Under the pieces are notes generated by a model, which saw nothing but the letters and a program-made list of their open reading frames with translations, searched no databases and was not told the origin of the DNA. Below are positions 12,071 to 23,000 of a stretch of 64,000 nt of DNA, piece after piece. A program made the position numbers and the translations under genes. The stretch is from Diphasiastrum complanatum. Its lineage: Eukaryota > Streptophyta > Lycopodiopsida > Lycopodiales > Lycopodiaceae. The stretch spans positions 20,925,761 to 20,989,760 of the forward strand of contig CM055104.1 of the NCBI GenBank assembly GCA_029204225.1. Direction: 5' to 3'. The first letter of the stretch is position 1. Every line of letters begins with the position of its first letter.

Positions 12071-13232
12071 TACATGATGGAAATAATTTTTTATCATTAA
12101 AAATGTTTGAATGGAAAAAAATAGAGTAAAAAAGATCTAATGTTGCACTTATTTTCATTATTTGTAATTCGAGTTTGATAAAAATCATTTTATCTTATGG
12201 TTGCTTTGTGGTGATGACATTGTTTTCACTTAACAAAGTGAAATGAAGTTTGATAGATCTTGTATGATCTTAGTAAAGAATCTATGATGGAGAATCATGG
12301 TCCTCTTCACGATATGCCAAAGGTAAGGATACATAAAAAATACAATGTTGTCTTTGCATTTGGTAATCAAGTCATGCAAAGTTCTAATATGAGACATTGG
12401 TGCTTGGCAAGGAAAGTTGCAAAACTTGGCAACTAGAGTCTTTGGCATGGATCTTGGAGGATCATCAATGGATCTAACATGTGTTCTAGGTTCAAATAAT
12501 AAGAGGAGAGCACAAAGGAAATGGTTTTTCCACCTAATCAATCTTGAGTTTTTGTTGAGTAAACTTGTTGCTATTTCATTTTTTATGTGTTCTATGTGTG
12601 GTACAAAGGAAAAGCCAAGTATGGACTTTTTCAATGATGGATCTTAGAGTTTCTCATCACTTCTTGATGATAGAAGAATGGAGAGACCATGCTATTATGC
12701 TCCTACGTCAAGAAAGTGGTGTAGTTTCTATGCATAGGAAGTTTTCATTTTGTAATTCCATGACATATTGTAAAATTGATATAAGTGATAGATAACGAAA
12801 CATCCTATATGCATACTAATCTCCATATCAATGAATATATCTTTCTTAAGTACCTTGGTTCCATGTAAGACACTTGGAAGAGTGGGTTGGTGAACTAGTA
12901 CTGTTGGAGAATTTGATTATTTAAGCACCCACGGAACTTGAAAAAGTCATGGATACGTGACATATCAGTTTAGAAATTGCTTGATTCCGGAACACCTGGT
13001 TTGTCGAAAGGATAGATATGATGATGAGGACATGAAAGAAAGAAGAAGACCTTAGATAATAATCCCTTGGTTTTCTACTTTAAGAAAAAAATTCTTAAGG
13101 GGCAGGGAATGATATTACCATAATGGTATGACCCTAAGGCAATGGCTCACCATGTGACAAAATGCCAGGCCAATGTTGTTGACATTTTTAGTGCCATGTG
13201 CCAACACCTCAAGCTAACTTGTGTCATATATC
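12071..13232. other. No gene recognised
   Basis: Low-information sequence between two mobile elements. Short frames at 12230-12800 have no domain I recognise. Confidence 0.35.
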
Positions 13233-13562
13233 CAAACTGTGAAAAATGCAAAAATAAGCTTGGTAGAGGCCAAAAATTATGTGTATAGATAAACACACAT
13301 GTGTGGAGCCTATTCCCACGTGTGAAACTAGTGTACTTGTCATGTACCATAATAATATAGGATGTACATATGATTTAATTCAAGAGTCTAGTGGCTAAAA
13401 AGGCCAAAAACTAGTTTCCTAGACATATGACACATGGCATCAATCTATTGATTGCATGAGCCACATCCTTTGGTTAGGTGTCATATCCCATGTGTAGAGG
13501 ACAGCTCACACATATGGAATAAGCTGAAGTAGGCGAATTTTGAGTTCTAGAAGATTTCCAAG

Positions 13563-14253
13563 TGTGAAAAGTACAGTACTAAGGACCATAAATGGATCTT
13601 TGAATGATCCACAAGGTGATTGTATGCTTGTTAAACAATCTATCAGAAACTAGTCATCAGAAAACAAGATCTAGTTTAGCAGCTTGATAGGAAACAAGTA
13701 GAGACAATCAAAGCATTGATCAAATAGTCTAATCCAACTCCACACGTGTGGAAATAAGGCTGTAGTACGGCCTGTAGACAGTGTTTACAAAGTGCCAATG
13801 CTGGGTTTCATTGGAAAAATAGAGTAATCACCATACAATGAGAGGAAACTCGAGTTTCTCCTTGAGGCTCCAAAAAGTTTCTATCTTCTCACTATGGAGA
13901 ATGGAAATACATAGTAAAACACACTTCTTTTGCAAAGTTAGGTGAAAATCCAGCATGTAATAAGGAAGTAGACTCCACTTTCTTGCCCTAATGTGAAAAC
14001 CCTAGTCTAGATCCAAGAGTCATGCTTGGTAGGTGCATGGTAGGTACAAATCTCATCATAAATCATGGTCTAGATCCTACAAAGTAGGGATCACTACCAA
14101 ATAGACACAACCACTCCTCTTGACTCGTGGTAACCTACTTTAGGTGTGTATGTACAAGTGGCACTTTGGCCATTCAAGTAACCAACAAACAATATTGACA
14201 AAATGTACAATATTCTACATGGCTAGATTTGCCAATGTAGGCAATTTTTCACA
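13563..14253 (-). mobile_element. Solo LTR of family A, inserted in reverse orientation inside the 5' LTR
   Basis: 691 bp beginning TGTGAAAAGTACAG and ending TTTTTCACA are flanked by the direct repeat CCAAG (13558-13562 and 14254-14258). Its reverse complement is similar along its length to the LTRs at 42265-42937, 49185-49917 and 58621-59315. The 3' LTR of the host element has a single CCAAG at the equivalent place, so this insertion came after the host element had integrated. No internal sequence remains, so it is a solo LTR left by LTR-LTR recombination. Confidence 0.9.
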
Positions 14254-14411
14254 CCAAGTAGATCTCCATATAGAAGGAAAATAGACCAAAAGTGCTCAAA
14301 ATAGAAGGTTTTGTCCAAGTGTTAGTTTTGCATGATGAATCATCATATGACAAAAGCACCTTCACACATGTGGGATCAGAGGGATGATCAGTACCACGAG
14401 CTCTCACTTAT

Positions 14412-14422
14412 TGTATATATAG
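14412..14422 (+). promoter_or_regulatory. TATA-box candidate in 5' LTR (family B)
   Basis: TGTATATATAG, also present at the same place in the 3' LTR (about 18532). It probably defines the U3/R boundary region of this family. Position-based inference. Confidence 0.5.
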
Positions 14423-14767
14423 AGCCACATTTGGCCATAATCATTGTGAGACACCAATCTTGGTTTTGGAAGCAAATTTGAGTGATTCTCTCCATTTGTC
14501 TACATTTGTTTTGATTGTTTTGAGGTTCTATCAATGTGTACTTGATTTTCAGGTTGGAGTCCGTACTCAGACAATGTTTCATACGTGTGAAACCATAAAG
14601 TACACTTACCTTCAATTAATGATTGTTCTTGTTAGGATTTTGTGTCTAGAATTGATCTAGATTGATCTTAGTCTGAAGTAGATTGATAGATCAAGTAATC
14701 TGACAACCAATCCCTCTTGAGGATCAGATTAGGATCCACTCTTGGTCCTTTTTGTACTTTTTCCACA

Positions 14768-14780
14768 TGGTATCAGAGCC
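14768..14780 (+). other. Primer-binding site, initiator tRNA-Met type
   Basis: TGGTATCAGAGCC starts directly after the 5' LTR. It is complementary to the 3' end of plant initiator methionine tRNA, the usual primer of Copia elements. Confidence 0.93.
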
Positions 14781-15996
14781 TAGTACAAGAGGTTTTGTTG
14801 AAATTGATAGGGTTAATCCAAATCAAAGCCAAAATTAGCAGTTTTTTGAAAACTAGTCAAATTTTGTGAAGCAAGTTGGATTTGATAGCTATCCTCAAAA
14901 TTTTTGGTCCAGATCTTGTTGTGGGCTGTAGGAACCCTTGAGGCCGTACAACTCCGGTTTTGACTGAGAAATTTCAAAAATTTGTAGAATTTGACTCACA
15001 TAGCCAATTTGAGTGATTTTTGTTGCAAAATCAAGCATTTTCTATAGAAAATCTAATCCCTTGATTAGTTCTTGGATTAGATCAGCCAAGAAATTAAATT
15101 TGGAGCTTGAATTAGGTGCATTAATTGATTATCTCTAATTTTTTGAGTGCATGTTGAAGTTGAGAGAGATTTTGCTAAAAATCATAGATTAAGGAGTGAT
15201 ATGCAAGGTGAGAGGTTGAAATCCATTGTACCATCACTCTAGATTTGTTCAAGAGTGATAGGGTCAAGTTTAGAAGCATCAATCTGCTAGAGAATATCTT
15301 TGGATCTGTCCTCCAAGTGAAACCTTTGAGAGTTTCTAGTGCATATAGAGCATCTATGCAAATCTTTTGTAGAATTTGACATAGATTGGCTTCAATTGAG
15401 AGTTCTAGAAAAGAGATTGAGATCCAAGTCACATTGTTCAACCCTACTCAATTTTTTTGAGTGATTGTAAGGTTTGAAAAGAGTCACTAAGGAGTCTATG
15501 ACAAATGTGTAGAGAGAGATCCAATTTTCTAAGAGTTCCTTCCTTTGGAGAGGGCAAGATCTAGAAGCTCATTTTGTGTTGTTATTGGTGGAGAATTTGT
15601 ATTCTCCTAGGTGATCAAATCTTTCTAAGTGGCATTAGCTCTTTGAAGCACAATATCTTAGTGAGAAAAATCACAACTTTTGATTTTGAATTTCATTCCA
15701 AGTCTTAAGAGGTAGAATAATTGGTGGAATCCAATAGAAGTGTTGAGAGAACTAGTCAAGTGAAAAGGAAAATCTAGGTGTCAAATCTTGTTCATATCCA
15801 TTTCAACTTTCAAAAGAAAGAGTCATTGGTATTTGACGAGTCCAATAGGAGATTGGATCTGATTTTTTTAGTGATTGGATTCAAAGATTGTGCTCTTTTG
15901 TCTTAGTGATCAGAGCAAAGTTTCCAAGTGACTAGTCATTACTATGAAGATTGATTCTTAGGTTTGTGAGCTAGATCTTTTGTAGGTCCTTCTAGA
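14781..15996 (+). other. Untranslated leader of family B element
   Basis: 1.2 kb without a long frame. It probably contains the packaging signal. Repeated TTTGAGTG(A/C)-like words occur (for example near 15006, 15140 and 15460). Confidence 0.5.
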
Positions 15997-17742
15997 TTGT
16001 TGAAGATGTTCAAATCTAGTCTCTTGAAAGTCACAACTTACATTTGTAGAATCATATCACAGGTCTTTATTCACATGGCATCAATAGGTGGCATTCTATT
16101 GAAGGAAAGAAATAATCCTGAATGCAACCTTTGTGGCAAGGGAGGATATTTTTTCTCAAGATGCTACAAAAAGAAGACAAGTCGTTCCAAGGAGAACCAA
16201 AGCAAGGGGGCCGAGGTGAAGGATGGAGCTTCAAGCTCAAAATGCAAATACGAGAAGGACAAGTCCAAGGAAAGGTGTTTCCTTTGTGGAAAGGTGAATG
16301 AGGCTTGGAGTCTCACAAGGACTTGCAAGATTTGTCTTCAAGAGTCCATCACAACACATGTCAAATCTTTTGAAATTTTTCATTTGGAAGTGCATTGTTT
16401 GGTTCAAGATGCAAAGATAGATGTCACTTTCATGAAAGTAACTTGGATTTATTTTATGTCCTTGGAAAGTATTTTTCTTGGAACTTTGGACAAGTTCAAA
16501 TTTATTGTTATTATCCAAGAGAAATCAATCAAGAATAAGGAGCAATCACAAAATGGAAATAGTTTCATTTATGCTCTCATGTCAACTTATGAAGAACCAT
16601 TTTGCTTTGAAGAGATTTTTGTATCTCAAAGGTGGATTAAGGCAATACTAGCTGAGTGTGATGCCTTAAAAGATAGCAAAATATGTTTTCCTTGTAAGCT
16701 TACATTAGTTATGAAGTCAAGGAAATGGAAATATCTTCATAATGTAGGATCTTTTGGTTTCAATAAGATTATGAATGGTGTGTTCATTCATAAAGATGAA
16801 AATTGTAAGTTTTCAATCTTAAAGGCAAGTTGTAAACTTCTTATGAGAATAAGTGAAGCATCCAAATTGGACACTTATATCCATAAGCAAGTAGTTAGTC
16901 TTATTGAGATGGAAATACCTTTTGCTTTCAATATTGGAAAAATCATGCCAAGTTGTGGTGATTTTTGGACTTATGTTTCTAGCATAAGTAATCTTGATAA
17001 TCATAGGAAATGCATATTGAATGGTCATACTTGTTGTGATCATTATGAGACATGGATGTCTTGGATTTCCATCAAAAAGGAGCACCATGAAGAGTACCTT
17101 AAGGAGTCATCTCAAGGTTCAAATGTGCCAAGGACTGAGGAGGAGAATCCTTCTCAAGGTTCAAGTGTGCCAAGGATTGAGGTGGAGAGACCTTCTCAAA
17201 TTGTGATTCCAAAAATTAACCCAAGAAATATGGTTGAATCCATGTGGCTCACATTTCAAGGGAAAGAGGAGCATATCTCATGTGGTATACATCTCATACT
17301 TACTTCTCTTATATCATTTGATAACTCAATTTGCTTTAGTAAGATCATTGCATCTCAAAATTGGAGTAAAGCCATACTAGTTGAGTATGAAGTCTCTCTT
17401 GAGAACATAGATGATGTTCTTAAAAGATTGAAATTTATTTTAAATCAATTAGAAACCAAATGGTTATTTCATCAAAGTGATTTGTTCACTCATAGTTTGA
17501 AAATTTGTATTGAGGCAAATTGTAAACTCTTTATGAGAGTAAGTGAGTCATCTTCTAAAGACACTTATCTCCATAATGAAGTATTTAGCCTCATTGGATC
17601 TGAGATTAGGATGGTAAACAAGCATGAAGATATATTGCAAACACTTTGTTATTATAGCATGCATAGTCTTGCCAATTTGGATGAGACTAATTCTCTAGAT
17701 TGTAGTAATATGATGTTAGATCTTTGTGATCCTAATAAATAA
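15997..17742 (+). CDS. 581-codon chimeric ORF: zinc knuckle plus duplicated degenerate RT-entry segments
   Basis: This is the only large ORF of the element. Residues about 42-55 contain CNLCGKGGYFFSRC, a CCHC knuckle in which the histidine is replaced by Tyr, and a second Cys-rich segment (CFLCGKVNEAWSL) follows at about 94. From about residue 190 come two diverged tandem segments. Each starts with a motif like FEEIFVSQRWIKAILAECDA (second copy: FSKIIASQNWSKAILVEYE), which resembles the start of Copia reverse transcriptase. Each later contains CKL(L/F)MR(I/V)SE(A/S) and DTY(I/L)H. Between them is a short repeat (SQGSNVPRTEEE / SQGSSVPRIEVE). There is no DSGA protease, integrase or YVDD motif. 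The ORF is uninterrupted, unlike other coding sequence in the window. The start could be an internal Met (about 16077). Confidence 0.65.
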   Translation: MLKMFKSSLLKVTTYICRIISQVFIHMASIGGILLKERNNPECNLCGKGGYFFSRCYKKKTSRSKENQSKGAEVKDGASSSKCKYEKDKSKERCFLCGKVNEAWSLTRTCKICLQESITTHVKSFEIFHLEVHCLVQDAKIDVTFMKVTWIYFMSLESIFLGTLDKFKFIVIIQEKSIKNKEQSQNGNSFIYALMSTYEEPFCFEEIFVSQRWIKAILAECDALKDSKICFPCKLTLVMKSRKWKYLHNVGSFGFNKIMNGVFIHKDENCKFSILKASCKLLMRISEASKLDTYIHKQVVSLIEMEIPFAFNIGKIMPSCGDFWTYVSSISNLDNHRKCILNGHTCCDHYETWMSWISIKKEHHEEYLKESSQGSNVPRTEEENPSQGSSVPRIEVERPSQIVIPKINPRNMVESMWLTFQGKEEHISCGIHLILTSLISFDNSICFSKIIASQNWSKAILVEYEVSLENIDDVLKRLKFILNQLETKWLFHQSDLFTHSLKICIEANCKLFMRVSESSSKDTYLHNEVFSLIGSEIRMVNKHEDILQTLCYYSMHSLANLDETNSLDCSNMMLDLCDPNK

Positions 17743-18056
17743 AAAAGAAATATTTATTTTCTCATGGAGGAGCATGCACATGAAGAAGGAGCAAGCCTCA
17801 AAGTCAAGCATCTACACGAAATTTGGAAGGAATCAATTTTGGAGGTGCTAGGATGGTGCAAAGCTCTCAAGTTCATCAAAGATATCAATATCAAAAAAGC
17901 ATTATCATGGATATGGTGATTTCAGATCAACATCAAGCTCATTGGCTGATCTTCACACCTTTTGAACCAGCAAAGACCAATTCAGCCCATGGAGTCAAGT
18001 TCAAGATCATCATGTTTTCCATCAAGCTAAATTTACCAAGCTAGATTTTTGAGGAG
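17743..18056 (+). other. 3' untranslated region and polypurine tract
   Basis: No domain was seen. It ends in TTTTTGAGGAG directly before the 3' LTR, a plausible plus-strand priming site. Confidence 0.5.
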
Positions 18057-18886
18057 TGTGAAAAATGCAAAAATAAGCTTGGTAGAGGCCAAAAATCTTG
18101 TATATAGATAAACACACATGTGTGGACCCTGTTCCCACGTGTGAAACTAGTGTACTTGTCATGTACCATAATCATATAGGATGTACATATGATTTAATTC
18201 AAGTTCTAGTGGCTAAAAAGGCCAAAAACTAGTTTTCTAGACATACGACACATGGCATCAATCTATTGATTGCATGAGACACATCCTTTGTTAGGTGTCA
18301 TATCCCATGTGTAGAGGACAACTCACACATGTGGAATAAGCTGAAGTAGGCGAATTCTGACTTCTAGAAGATTTCCAAGTAGATCTCCATATAGAAGTAA
18401 AATAGACCAAAAGTGCTCAAAATAGAAGGTTTTGTCCAAGTGTTAGTTTTGCATGATGAATCATCATATGACAAAGCACCTTCACAGATGTGGGATTAGA
18501 GGGATGATCAGTACCACGAACTCCCACTTATTGTATATATAGAGCCACATTTGGCCATAATCATTGTGTGACACCAATCTTGGTTTTGGAAGCAATTTTG
18601 AGTGATTCTCTCCATTTGTCTACATTTGTTTTGATTGTTTTGAGGTTCTATCAATGTGACTTGATTTTTAGGTTGGAGTCCGTACTCAGACAATGTTTCA
18701 CACGTGTGAAACCATAAAGTACACTTACCTTCAATTAATGATTGTTCTTGTTAGGATTTTGTGTCTAGAATTGATCTAGATTGATCTTAATCTGAAGTAG
18801 ATTGATAGATCAAGTAATCTGACAACCAATCCCTCTTGAGGATCAGATTAGGATCCACTCTTGGTCCTTTTTGTACTTTTTCCACA
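18057..18886 (+). repeat. 3' LTR of family B element
   Basis: 830 bp, TGTGAAAAATG to CCACA. It is collinear with the 5' LTR except for the solo LTR insertion, with scattered single-base differences, and is followed by the target duplication CAAAC at 18887-18891. Confidence 0.92.
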
Positions 18887-18891
18887 CAAAC

Positions 18892-19720
18892 ATGGACCAT
18901 GCTTGTGGTAGGACCCACTTGTACTATAGAGGTGGTAGAGTTGTGTGTCATTCATTCAATCTACCTAAGGGGCGGGTGGATGATATGAGCATGCATGAGC
19001 CAAGATGTATCTCTAGCCATGGAGATGAGTGCTGATGAGAGCTGAGTATGATGGCCAATAGTATGGGACGTTGGTAATCGTTAGAAGCTTAATCAAGCCA
19101 GTTGGTGTTGATAGCATCAATACATGAGGGTGAGTCAGTTGTCACTCTATGGATGGATGACTACTAAGAGTTCGTGACTTGATGGGTAGATATCACTTTA
19201 TGGAGATCGGCCTAGTAGAATCTCAACATAAAGTTGTTTCAACTGCCAATCTAGATCCTTTGCCATGGACTACATGGAATCAAAATATAAATCCAACTAA
19301 CTAGCTTGTTTAGATTAGCCTTATGGAAGCTTGGAATAATTTTGCAAAACATGTTGAGTGTACATTGATCATAAAGAATAGGGCCTCTAACATAAAGATT
19401 TTTGGCATTTTAGCTGGTGTTAGGTTGCAACGTACGTGAATGGAAAGAGAAGAAGAGAAGACTATCTATAGTTATTACAAGATAGGCCTTTTCTTAGTAG
19501 AAACAATTGTCCGAGTGTCAACCTTTGAAACTTGTGTTTACTTTGGCCACTAGGTAAATCACAACCCTAAGCTACATCACAAGATACTAAACAAGCTTGT
19601 GAGAAGGATGTAAAAAAACTTGATGAGATATTCCAACGAACACCACATAGAAGATAGTTTATAGAAATGCTTTGAAATAACAATGGAAGAGAATAGTCGC
19701 CCTCCATCCTTTTCAAGTTC
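18892..19720. other. No gene recognised
   Basis: I see no domains or repeats of note. Confidence 0.35.
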
Positions 19721-20056
19721 CTATTGTTCTTTGTGAAATAAGCAACTTGAAAATATATATGTTAAAATAGTTATTTTTATAGCAATTGACATTATCTTGG
19801 CTATACATATTGTGTAAATTGGGCAATGTCTAGGACGAGGCGCCCCCAAAAATTGAGTAGCTTCATCCCAAAAATTGTCATTCGAACGATATTCATCTTG
19901 CATGTCATCAATCTCAAAAAAAGCTACCAGATCTCTGTGAGCGAGTGTTTCTCTACAATGCCTTTTACACGGTAATGACGATTCATCCAGCACCTCGTCT
20001 GATTCCCTATGGCGCTTAGAGGAATGTTCACGCCTTGATTGTGAACTTGAGTCCAT
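19721..20056 (-). CDS. Small ORF with basic serine-rich N-terminus, unrecognised
   Basis: A 111-codon minus-strand frame begins with MDSSSQSRREHSSKRHRESD, continues with an acidic segment (DLVAFFEIDDMQDE), and ends in a hydrophobic stretch that may be read-through into an intron. The N-terminal part looks like a disordered nuclear protein region and could be a first exon or captured gene fragment. No family was recognised. Confidence 0.25.
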   Translation of the reverse strand: MDSSSQSRREHSSKRHRESDEVLDESSLPCKRHCRETLAHRDLVAFFEIDDMQDEYRSNDNFWDEATQFLGAPRPRHCPIYTICIAKIMSIAIKITILTYIFSSCLFHKEQ

Positions 20057-23000
20057 TATACAGCTGAAAAGGTTTAAACTTTAGAATACTGCAAAGCTAC
20101 ATAAAACTTTCTCAAAGATGGGCTTCTAAACAGAAATACTTCTGTGCTCACATTTGCCTACAGAATTTGTAGATCAGCTGATCGTCTATATTTAGCGCAG
20201 CAAGTGTTCAAATCCCTATAAGAAAGTGTTTGCAGCCTGTGAAACAAGGAGGGAAATAAAGAAGGGGATTAAAGCACGGATCAGGAGAGGCCCCGTGCAA
20301 AGATGGCCTTGAAAGCTTGCTGATTTCAAGTAGATACTGTGGAAGGTGGAACTAGAGGCAGGTCATGCATACCCGATTCCCGAAGGTGGGAAGAAAATTC
20401 AGAAGCAGTTTCCGAACACAATCTCTTTGGATCGTGATTCTGCATGCAGCAAATCTGAGGTCTGGTTGACCGACAACAAATGCGGGGCAGCAGCGACCAA
20501 GCCACCACCACATGCACGTCAACACTCAAAACAGACTTAACAATCAAGAGAAACAAAAAAAAAACCAAGAGATTAGAGAGCAAACTAATAAAAAATAAGT
20601 AAATATGTGGGAGATGATGGAGATGGGGCTTAATGGCATGTGATATTTTACTCCTTTGATCACTTTCATTTTTCTAGGCATTGTTCAATTTGACTTTTTT
20701 CAATGATAAGTCATGAAAACATCGGAAATCCAAACTTGAACAAGATCCCATGGTGGAGTGTTTGATCCAATGGTGGAGGGCTTTAAATAGTTTCGTGCCA
20801 TTAAGATACAAGAAGATCATGAGAGAAAGACAAAGGAAAGAGGGAGGAAGACTCATGACTTGTTGAAACTTCACATTTAGAGTTATGGCATACGTTTTTT
20901 GGCATGATGTCTAGTGGTGATGTGCATCATTTGACTTTCAATTTAAAATTAGCCTTGCAACATGTTTTTCCAATATCCAAATTAGAAATGGAGTTATTGA
21001 AGGATGAACTACTCCCAAAACCAACATACTAGTTATTATTTGATTTGAAGTGTGACTTGCTTGACACTATTCCAGAACATTCTTATGAAGGAGATTATCA
21101 ATCAATCTCTGGTCATTTTTGGCGACCACTTTTTTAGTTGCAAGTCAAAATCCATCAATTTTTTTTTTGGGTCTTCATACATTCTTGATAGATTCTTGAC
21201 CTTCAAATGAATTCAATACACACACCATCTGTCAATTTCAACACTACTTGTGAGGGAAAACAATGACAAACTAATAGAAATTTCTTTCACAAAAGGTCTC
21301 CTATTCAAATTTTCTAATCATTGAAAAGAGAACGTGAGATATATTAAACACATTTGCACATGTTGATTGGTCCATGTTGTTGTTTAGGATTTAAAGTCGA
21401 GTTACCACCATGTGTCGCTTGGACACACTCAACCTCAAGGTGAGTTGGGAGTTATCCCATACACATCCTAGATGTCACCCTTAGGGAATAGTCATGATGT
21501 CCCATGACACCATACGACCATAGCCCACAACTCTCTCTAGAAGTTGCCTAACCTAAGTGTTGTAGGATCTATAGGGTCATTTCATAGTCCAAGTATCACA
21601 CTAAATAATATTGGCAGACGTTCAAGTCCACTCTTATTTAGCTATAGACACTTATGGGATAAAAACGTTCCCATACATGTGCATTTAAGTGGTTTAGTGA
21701 CTTACTCCGAACGCTATACTTGGAGTCATAGCCTTACTTTCAAGGTTACCCCTTAATCCTAGCTTCAATACCAATTATCTTATGCTACTCTCATGTTGAA
21801 TACTCCTAATCAACTCCACCATAAACCTAGTGAGCTAGGGACCTAAAGTGCTTCTCTCCTTCAAGGACATTTTTGTCTTTGAATATGAAATTTTAAATGA
21901 CAAGTTCACTAACCTTTCCAAAAAATCCCCATCTCTTGAAAATCCTCTATTAGTCTAGATAAGTACTCATAATGAATGTGATTCATCGACTATTTTTTCT
22001 TCTCATATTGTAATATCTAGAAATAGAGGATCCTTGATGGTTCTTGTTCTCAACTTGTAATGGTCATTCTCATAAGATGGCAATTTTGCTCACTTAGAAT
22101 TTTGAAAGAAACAGGTCAAGAAAGCCTAAATATACCATGATTTACATCAAGAAGAATTAGCTTAGACCTCAAAATGGACAAGTTAAGGTTTCATCCATAG
22201 GTGAATGAAAGTCTTGTGGAAATCTACATCACCATGTCACTGTTCTTGAAAATTAACCCTAAATATATGCATCATATCCATTTCAATTTTGAAATACTGG
22301 ATAACATTTGATGCAAGTTGATCCATCCTCTAGTAAAAATGTAAAAGATCATCGATCACTAAGTATTGTATTGTGTAATTATTAGATTAGATCGAAGATC
22401 ATACAAAAAACTGTAAGTCTTGAAGGCAATAAGCTTATCAATCAATAAGCAACATGAATTAAATTTACGTTATCTACTTATCTCATTAATATAACATGTG
22501 AACAAGTATCATGCTTGTGAGAATTGGGTTATTCACTTTAAATGTTTATCTTATGCTCCAAGCATATCAACCTTAATTTGACTAGTCAAAACTCATCAAA
22601 GCTTGGGTGACCAAGTTACATTTCTAATTTCAAAATTTCTAAGAATTTTTTGATGATTAGATCATTCTAAGCTGATCACATTCTGGCGTCAATATTGATT
22701 TCAAGAAACACAAAAAGGAATGCCCATTCTAAACTTTTGAAAACAAGTAATTTGCTCTCAAGATTTTTTTTGTTTTCTTTTTTGAACTGAAATTTATTAC
22801 AATAAATTTAAGCTTTTCCTTTGTATTGGTCTATTTTTTTTTTCAAAGTATTGACTTACACATGCTTCTATAATCGATATGAAGGAAAATAAGAGGATCA
22901 CATAAGGTTTGAGTGTCTAGTTTTAAGATCATACTCTATTATCTAGCACATCATAATGTTATAATTCAAAAAAAGCTATTGACACTGAGATTCAAATCAA

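Larger units (their letters stand above)
13238..14767 (+). repeat. 5' LTR of family B element, interrupted
   Basis: 1530 bp from TGTG to CACA. Removing the insertion at 13563-14253 and one copy of its 5 bp duplication leaves 834 bp, matching the 830 bp 3' LTR. It contains a TATA-like promoter at about 14412-14422 and several CACGTG-type palindromes. Confidence 0.92.
13238..18886 (+). mobile_element. Complete non-autonomous Copia-type LTR retrotransposon (family B)
   Basis: A 5.65 kb element is bounded by the 5 bp direct repeat CAAAC at 13233-13237 and 18887-18891. Both LTRs begin TGTGAAAAATG and end CCACA. A primer-binding site (TGGTATCAGAGCC) follows the 5' LTR and a purine-rich GAGGAG precedes the 3' LTR. 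The only substantial ORF is 15997-17742, which lacks integrase and a working reverse transcriptase, so the element must be mobilised in trans. The 5' LTR is about 700 bp longer than the 3' LTR because another LTR has inserted in it. Confidence 0.92.

Noticed and set aside
12230-12800. Overlapping plus and minus frames of 76-134 codons
   Set aside because: No domain, no splice context, low-information composition; likely chance in AT-rich DNA.
14388-14660. Small ORFs on both strands, repeated at 18508-18693
   Set aside because: They lie within the LTRs of the family B element and are repeated because the LTR is.
13238-18886. Deletion in the 3' LTR at a CCAAG microhomology as the cause of unequal LTRs
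   Set aside because: The extra DNA in the 5' LTR is itself a TG...CA-bounded LTR of family A with CCAAG on both sides, so insertion is the better explanation.
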